64,000 nt of DNA from Polytrichum commune (lineage: Eukaryota > Streptophyta > Polytrichopsida > Polytrichales > Polytrichaceae), in NCBI GenBank assembly GCA_950295325.1, contig OX485805.1, forward strand, positions 41,938,758-42,002,757, read 5' to 3'. A program made the position numbers and the translations under genes. The notes beneath the pieces are model-generated. The model was not told where the DNA came from and did not search any database. It worked only from the letters and a program-made list of their open reading frames with translations. Below are positions 58,090-64,000 of the stretch, one piece after another (position 1 is the stretch's first letter; every line of letters begins with the position of its first letter).

Positions 58090-59022
58090 TGTGAGGCCCA
58101 ACCACCCACTCTTATGCGTCGTAATCCGGGTGAGGGCATGGGGATCACATTCATGTTCACATAACTCTCTCTTCCCAACGTCATTAAAATCCATTACATT
58201 TTCCATCAACTCTTGCACACCAGTTTATTCCATAATACGAGTACAAGCATTGAAAAATGCTCTTCTCTATTTATTCCCTTCGTCCTACACCAATTTACAA
58301 ACCAACCCTCAAATCCCTACCAAAAGCTCATCCCTTTATGCCACCCTCTTGCACTTTAGCCCCCCCCCCCTAATTCACTAATGAGTTAAGTCCCTAGTTT
58401 GATCTTTCCCCCCTTTCCTAATTAGCTAGCCCACCATATAAGGTGACCTTAGTACCCCTGGACCCTTCCCATAACCGGTCCAACATCCGGAGTTCAAGCC
58501 TCAAACCAGTAGCTCTCCCGAGCTTAAGCCTCAGACCAGTAGCCTCCGAGCTCAAACCTCAACCCAACAGCTCAATTCGAGCTCAATCCTCAAACCAGTA
58601 GCTCTCCGAGCTCAAACCTCAACCAACAGCTCTTCGAGCTCAAGCCTCAAACCAACAGCTCTCCCGAACTTAAGCCTCAAACCAGTAGCTTCCAAGCTTA
58701 AGCCTCAAACCAGCACCTTCCGAGCTTAAGCCCCAAACCAGCAGCTCTCTGAGCTCAATCTTCAAACCAGCAGCTCTCCTGAGCTTAAGCCTCAAACCAG
58801 CAGCTCTCCCGAGCTCCTTGAGCTCCTCCCCCACTCAACTAAAAGAGAGAGAGAGAGCCACACACAAAACCCGAGAGAGCTTAACCCCTTACCCCTCTCC
58901 TACATAATAGAACCTCATCCTATCCACTAAACCCTCACCCCTTAAACCAACACGATAGGTCCCAATTCAAACACTTAAACCCCGAGGCCCCTTCCCTTAC
59001 TTTAACCCACAACCACTATGTT
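58090..59022. repeat. Truncated LTR related to the gypsy LTR
   Basis: Starts TGTGAGGCCCAACCACCCAC and follows the LTRs at 46051 and 54173 through GGGTGAGGGCATGG and 'cactaaaccctca'. It stops near 59022, before the expected GGGCTCATA end. At the array position it carries a different tandem array (58490-58812, ~25-bp GAGCTCAAGCCTCAAACCAG units). Probably a diverged subfamily. Confidence 0.7.
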
Positions 59023-60590
59023 CTAGATTTCAGAGGGAGCAAAAAAAATGACGCTCTGAAGACCGAGAAAGAGAGCGGAGGAACACTGGAAGCGGATCTC
59101 GTCGTCTAAGCCTCAAGCGCCGTGGGTGATGCCGTCTCGCTTGTAGGCCGAATCGACGTCAAAACTCAATACAACGACTGTGGGCGTGATATGCGAAGGT
59201 TGGATCGGTGATCGGAGGGAGTGACATCCAGAGCCAGAAGGTGGGCAAGCTGTGTTCGAGGGACGGAAAGACTCACAGACTGATACGGTGAACGTAACGT
59301 GATACCAACATTGGTAATCCCAGATCTACAACACACCTCTCATGTCCACAGACCTTACACTGACTCAAGTTCCAGAAGTGCTTGCTAACGTGTTTGTGAA
59401 GTGGTTGTCAGGGAAATCTGTGTGCCTAGGTTAATGATACTAAGAGGGTAACAGAAGTCTGTATTACAGTTGAGGTGCATTGTAGTCGTAGGCCGTTTTT
59501 CTCTTCTTCTGTGTGTGTAGAGGGTGCAAATCGACTAAGGCGATCCGACACTACCCATCCGAAGCCTGCTCAGTGACAAGCCAGATCGGAGCTGGGATCC
59601 GGTGAAGGAGATCGCAGCAGAAATCGAATCTACAATCCCACGCTCGGACCTTAACTGAACCTTGAAGGCGCAAACTAGTCAGGGTGTAACAACCGTGCCT
59701 GTTAGACACCTAACCGGAGGGGGAACCAGCGCGGAGGCAAGATCCGACGAGAGCAACCACGAAGGAGATCGACCCAGCAAACACAAACTTGGAACATGTG
59801 CCGGACATAGGGTGATTGTGTGCTTAGATCAGAGAATCGCTCTTCGTAGATCAAAGCAAAAGGAAGGGAGCCAGAACGGTCGAATTGACACCACTCCTAC
59901 CAAGGATCGGCCAGGAGCCGAAGTAGCTGCTGTGTTTCGAAACCAACATACGTGGATTGGCTGAGTTCCCAAACCCGAACATTCTGCTTCGAACCACAGC
60001 AACAGACCTCCGAAGCAACAGGGAGTCTCGAAGTTAAGCTTTGACTACTCACATCCAGGCAGAGTAAGGTCTGTAAGCCCCACCGACGGCTAAACCAGGA
60101 CCGCACCAAGAAGAGTGAGCACTTGGCCGAAATCCCAACCACACAGCCCCCGCTACCACAGGCCCGACTCCAGCACCACCGAAAGTTGCACCAACACCAT
60201 CCACGCAGCAACCGCTCACTGAGCGTCTCCCTACAGCTGATCGGGCGTACATTCAAACGTTCAGGGTGATTCCATTGCAACGGCAGAAGAGTGGGTAGTA
60301 ACTAACCCAGGATTAGGCAAAATAGGAAGAATGTATAGATTGCAGTATACCTCTCCAAAGTTTATACTGAGAGCATGGGAAACTTGCACTATGTAGTTGG
60401 AACATAGCATTGGATTGGTATACAGATACTATACAAACTCCCAACAAACCTAACCTGTTTAGTACACACACACTCCGCCCCAGAAAACTAGTATACTCAA
60501 ACTTGGCCGCAAGGTCAAACTTCGAATACACTAGTCAGCCACCGGGAGACTACCGCGACCAGAAATCCTCCACCCACCGCACCCAAGTAC
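59023..60590 (+). other. Probable 5' untranslated region of the downstream LINE
   Basis: GC-richer than its surroundings, with no convincing gene. A 100-codon plus-strand frame at 59662-59964 has no recognisable features. It sits directly before the LINE ORF1 start at 60591, and its sharp start after the truncated LTR suggests it is the LINE 5' end. Confidence 0.4.
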
Positions 60591-62861
60591 ATGAGCAACA
60601 ACGACAATACAACGGACCAGCCCAACACCGCCACCATACCAACAGAGCACCACATACAACAAAGGAAGGATAACATCAAAGCAACAGTTCATCACCATCC
60701 CCAACTCCATACCAACATCAGCATAGAGGTAACCCCTCAGAAACAGGTACGTTACTCCCCTCACCACATGAATTTCCTTCATTATGCTTTGTCCTCAGTA
60801 GATAGGAAAAATAACACAGTAAACATAAACCTTGTGAGAGGCAGCGAAACAAAACAACAAATTAATAGCATCACCACTCCACGAAATGCATCATGCTCAA
60901 TTCTTCACACTAAATTATCCAAACCAACAACCATAGAAATATATATCACAACTTACATAATAAAGCACAACACCCAAACAACTAAAAGCTCTAATCTCCT
61001 CTACAAAGCCCAATTGCACGCGCAAGAAGGAGGAGGAGATGAAAGCACTCACCTAAACCCTAACATGCATTATGTTCAACAGATGGCATACAGAGGTAAA
61101 GCAGTACACGAAGCTATCATGAGAAGCCCCATTGACACCACCATGGAAGACACGGAGGACGCAATAGTGACAGAATCCACTCAAACCAAAAGAGCTCAAG
61201 AAACGAAGAAAGGAAGCAGTTCAAGCAAGAGGAAGAAAAATACGGAGCTTGTAACTGGACTGAAGGAAACACCCAAAGACTTTTGGCTTGGAATCGTGGC
61301 CATGGAGAAACTCGCAATAGATGAAGGAGTCAAAGCCAAAGATTGTAGGCCATCAATGAAGAAGGAGGACCTCATTGGAATGGGCATATCCGAGGGCGAA
61401 GCGGAGGAGATGAGCCAATTTTGCAAAATTGCATTCCCACACGTGAAGCAACTACTCTACCCGCTTGAGAGGCCGGATGGGAAAGGTGGACAACATTTCA
61501 ACCTAACCCAATTGCCCATCGAAACGGAAGTGGACCCAGGTACAGGACTCTCCTTTGACTACCACATAGCCGTACATTTTGAAATACCATCCAAAGATTA
61601 CACCCACAATGAGATACTCACTATGGCAACGGCTAGATTAACACACATGAGCATTGAAATGGGCATAGGACTTGCAGAACCAATCTATATCCCATGCAAA
61701 GAAAAAGAGAGAAATAGCAAAGTCAAGTTTTGGACATGAACCATAAAGATCCATCTCAAACACCCTAAAACCGATGGCATCGGCATGCTTAAAGGGCTAC
61801 GCCCTTTTATCTTGACCATAGACAATACTCAAGTCCTAGGGAAGGTATGCAAATGTTATGATGCAATAGCTAGGAATACTTTGCTTTCCACAAAAATTGA
61901 GAACCCAAAACTACACCTCATCTCCTCTAGTGAACTACAAAGAGATGTCCTAGTTGAGAGTTTTAGAAGAGGGTATGATTATGAGATCGCAAGCGTCCAA
62001 AAAGTTAAAGAAGAGACATGGGGATGTTTTATCTCAACCACACCCACTCAAGCAAACAGGATCATCCAATACCTTGTGCCCTACAAGCAGGAACTCATGC
62101 ATGTGATCACGCCGCAAGCAGCCAAAGCAGAACGTAGGAGTCGCGGCGAAGGACTCACTGAAGAAGAAATCAAGAAAAAGAATGCTACCATGCTATGCCT
62201 TTATGGCCTTCACAAGATGAAGAAAGTTGAGGATACAAAGGAATCCATCAAAGCAGTCTTAGGTGGATTGAATGTTGCATCTTTTTACTTTCCAGGGCAA
62301 GTAGGAGATCTCCACAAAGGCACGGCCAACGTACAATGCCTCAACGCCATTGTCTATAGACAATGGGTAGGCAAGACGGTAGAAATATTTGGTAAGCATG
62401 TCAGTTTCACGCCCCACCCTAAAACCCTACAAGGTGCAATACCACCCACCAAGGAAGAACAAGAAAAGCTTGGGTTTTGTGATATATCCACAGCAATTGC
62501 GGATACTCTCGAGGCTACTCGCAATGCACCTCCAAACAAAAGTAAAAATCCCGTATTCTCACGTGACGACCTAGATGCACTAGTTGAGACCGCCATAGAC
62601 AAACGGAATGGGCAACTCATAATAGAGCTCAAAACCGAGCTTACGGCCGAAATACACAAAGAAATGGGCGAATTTCAAAAAGAGGTATCTTTGGAAGCCG
62701 ATGTACGCGAAGAAAGAATCACACGGAATTTGACAACACATGTCAAAAATCAACTAGCGGAAATAAGAAAGCAACTAGCGCTAACATCCCAAGCGGTTGA
62801 CATGACAACCAAAGCGCTAGACTCCATTCTAGCACCAACACAACCACAATTGGAAAACTAG
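60591..62861 (+). pseudogene. LINE ORF1 (nucleic-acid-binding/gag-like), one in-frame stop
   Basis: About 756 codons in one frame from ATG 60591, interrupted only by TGA at 61737-61739 (between VKFWT and TIKIHLK). The protein has a Thr/Gln/His-rich N-terminus, a basic stretch (SSSKRKKN, about residue 205), a long central region without a named domain, and a C-terminal coiled-coil-like stretch (about residues 680-740, rich in E, K, L and I). It resembles first ORFs of plant-lineage LINEs by position and style; I cannot assign a domain. It is less decayed than the other LINE copies here. Base composition is strongly A/C-rich, as in the ORF2 copies. Confidence 0.6.
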
Positions 62862-64000
62862 ATTGGACAAACAATCACATAGCCCACCTACCAAAAATGT
62901 GTACTCACACAAAAAAAGAAAAACGAAAAAAGAATAAAATAGCATTTGGAAATGCTAATAAAACAAATAAAACCAAAGCATTTATAAATGCTCTCACACA
63001 AGTTCAAAGCATATCAACCCAACAAAAAATAAAAAACCAAAAAACAACACAACCTCAAAAACACAAAATCAAAACAACAATTAAAAAGATACACACAAAA
63101 AGCTACAAAACAACAAATACCATACACCAAATTACACACCCAACATACATACTTAGAACAAACACAACTAACCCAATCAACAAAACAAAATACACAAATA
63201 AAATAGAAGACACATGCACCCCACCACCCCATAACACAAACCGAACCAATAAACAAAAAAACCTCCAAAACATAATCAAAATAACAAACACAAACCTAAA
63301 ACAAAACCGCTCTACCAATCTCATCCATAACTCAAACAAACCCATACACAAACCTAAACAACGTAAAAAATCAAATCACACCATACCCAATAACAAATGT
63401 AAACACACACAACAAAAGCACATAAAACACCTCCCCAAAACATCTACAACACACCCCCTACTCACATTATACAACAAACCAAAAGTACAACAAAAAAACA
63501 AAAAAGACATACAAAAAACATATCCAATAAACCTAAAACAAACAAAAAACAATAGCCCAAAACCCTATAAACAAGCACACAAAACCACAACACTTTCTTA
63601 TACCCCCACAACAACGAGAAACAAACCAACACACACACACATAAAATCAAACAAACACATACCCAAAGAAAAACAAAGTATAACCACAAACAACAAAGAC
63701 AAGACAAATCTCCAAAAAATAACCCTAAAACGGGCTCGGCCTACCGGTCTCGCACTAAAAAAATACAAACACCCCCAAAACAATACACCCAAAAACATTA
63801 AAGAAACAAAACACAAATAAAACAAAACACAAATAAAACAACATCCAAACCCATAAATAAAAACAAAATTACCTATTTGATACTAAGAAAGTATGTACCC
63901 AACACGCCAAAAACAAAAACAATACACACAACTAAACCCATAAAAACAAACACCACACCTCTCATCAACATACACCAAATTAAGAAGCAGAAACATCATA
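62862..64000 (+). other. Extremely G-poor stretch after LINE ORF1
   Basis: The plus strand is almost only A, C and T, with G a few percent. A 307-codon frame (62897-63820) is open mainly because of this bias and is low-complexity (Lys, Thr, Asn, His). It might be an ORF1-ORF2 spacer or the start of a diverged ORF2. No endonuclease motif is visible before the window ends. Confidence 0.5.

Noticed and set aside
62897-63820. 307-codon Lys/Thr/Asn-rich ORF
   Set aside because: Open mainly because the strand is almost free of G (few TAG/TGA). Low complexity and no motif, so listed as spacer rather than a gene.

Overview
This window looks like a repeat-rich nuclear region of a plant-lineage eukaryote. 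Clear protein families are interrupted by short GT-AG introns, host-like coding sequence is sparse, and most of the DNA is nested transposable elements. The Mutator-like transposase type (GCM/WRKY-like zinc region, MULE DDE core, SWIM finger) and the Ty3/gypsy polyprotein suggest a non-seed plant or streptophyte alga (moss, lycophyte, fern or charophyte grade). I cannot name the organism from sequence alone.

Positions 1-16,600 hold the 3' end of a LINE (1-1020), a broken pogo/Tigger-type transposase (about 2860-4010), a candidate host gene on the minus strand (first exon 9293-9189, second 8012-7758, probable last exon 6769-6671, TATA box near 9627), and a field of MITEs and a dispersed ~115-bp module (about 9.8-16.4 kb).

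The centrepiece is a 16.0-kb Mutator-like element at 16,622-32,658. It is bounded by a 10-bp direct repeat (ATTGTGTGTA) and diverged terminal inverted repeats whose conserved blocks keep order and mostly spacing. It carries two divergent genes: a MULE transposase on the minus strand (21173-17491) and, on the plus strand (21676-31475), a six-exon companion gene. The C-terminal part of the companion resembles the motif IV / X / I arrangement of beta-class N4/N6 DNA methyltransferases. Intron 1 of the companion is 6.6 kb and consists almost entirely of a modular satellite (26 units in a 212 + 74n bp ladder, each with clustered palindromes followed by a T-run). Both genes carry a few premature stops and frameshifts, so this copy is probably recently dead.

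Positions 32,670-42,400 are mostly non-coding with further MITEs and a second pogo/Tigger relic (40,560-41,345). At 42478-42759 is a host-like first exon whose product resembles an XRCC1 N-terminal domain. Downstream is a nested stack: a LINE on the plus strand (43,306-46,050, resuming at 55,569) was split by a Ty3/gypsy retrotransposon (46,051-55,568, TSD CTACC, genes on the minus strand). A 324-bp foldback element lies at 55,842-56,165. A minus-strand LINE 3' end occupies 56,483-58,089 and is abutted by a truncated LTR (58,090-59,022). The 5' half of another LINE (ORF1 at 60591-62861) runs out of the window at 64,000.

No CRISPR array, rRNA or confident tRNA was seen. No complete, undamaged mobile-element gene is present. 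The only plausible intact host coding sequences are the partial gene models at 9293-6671 and 42478-42759.
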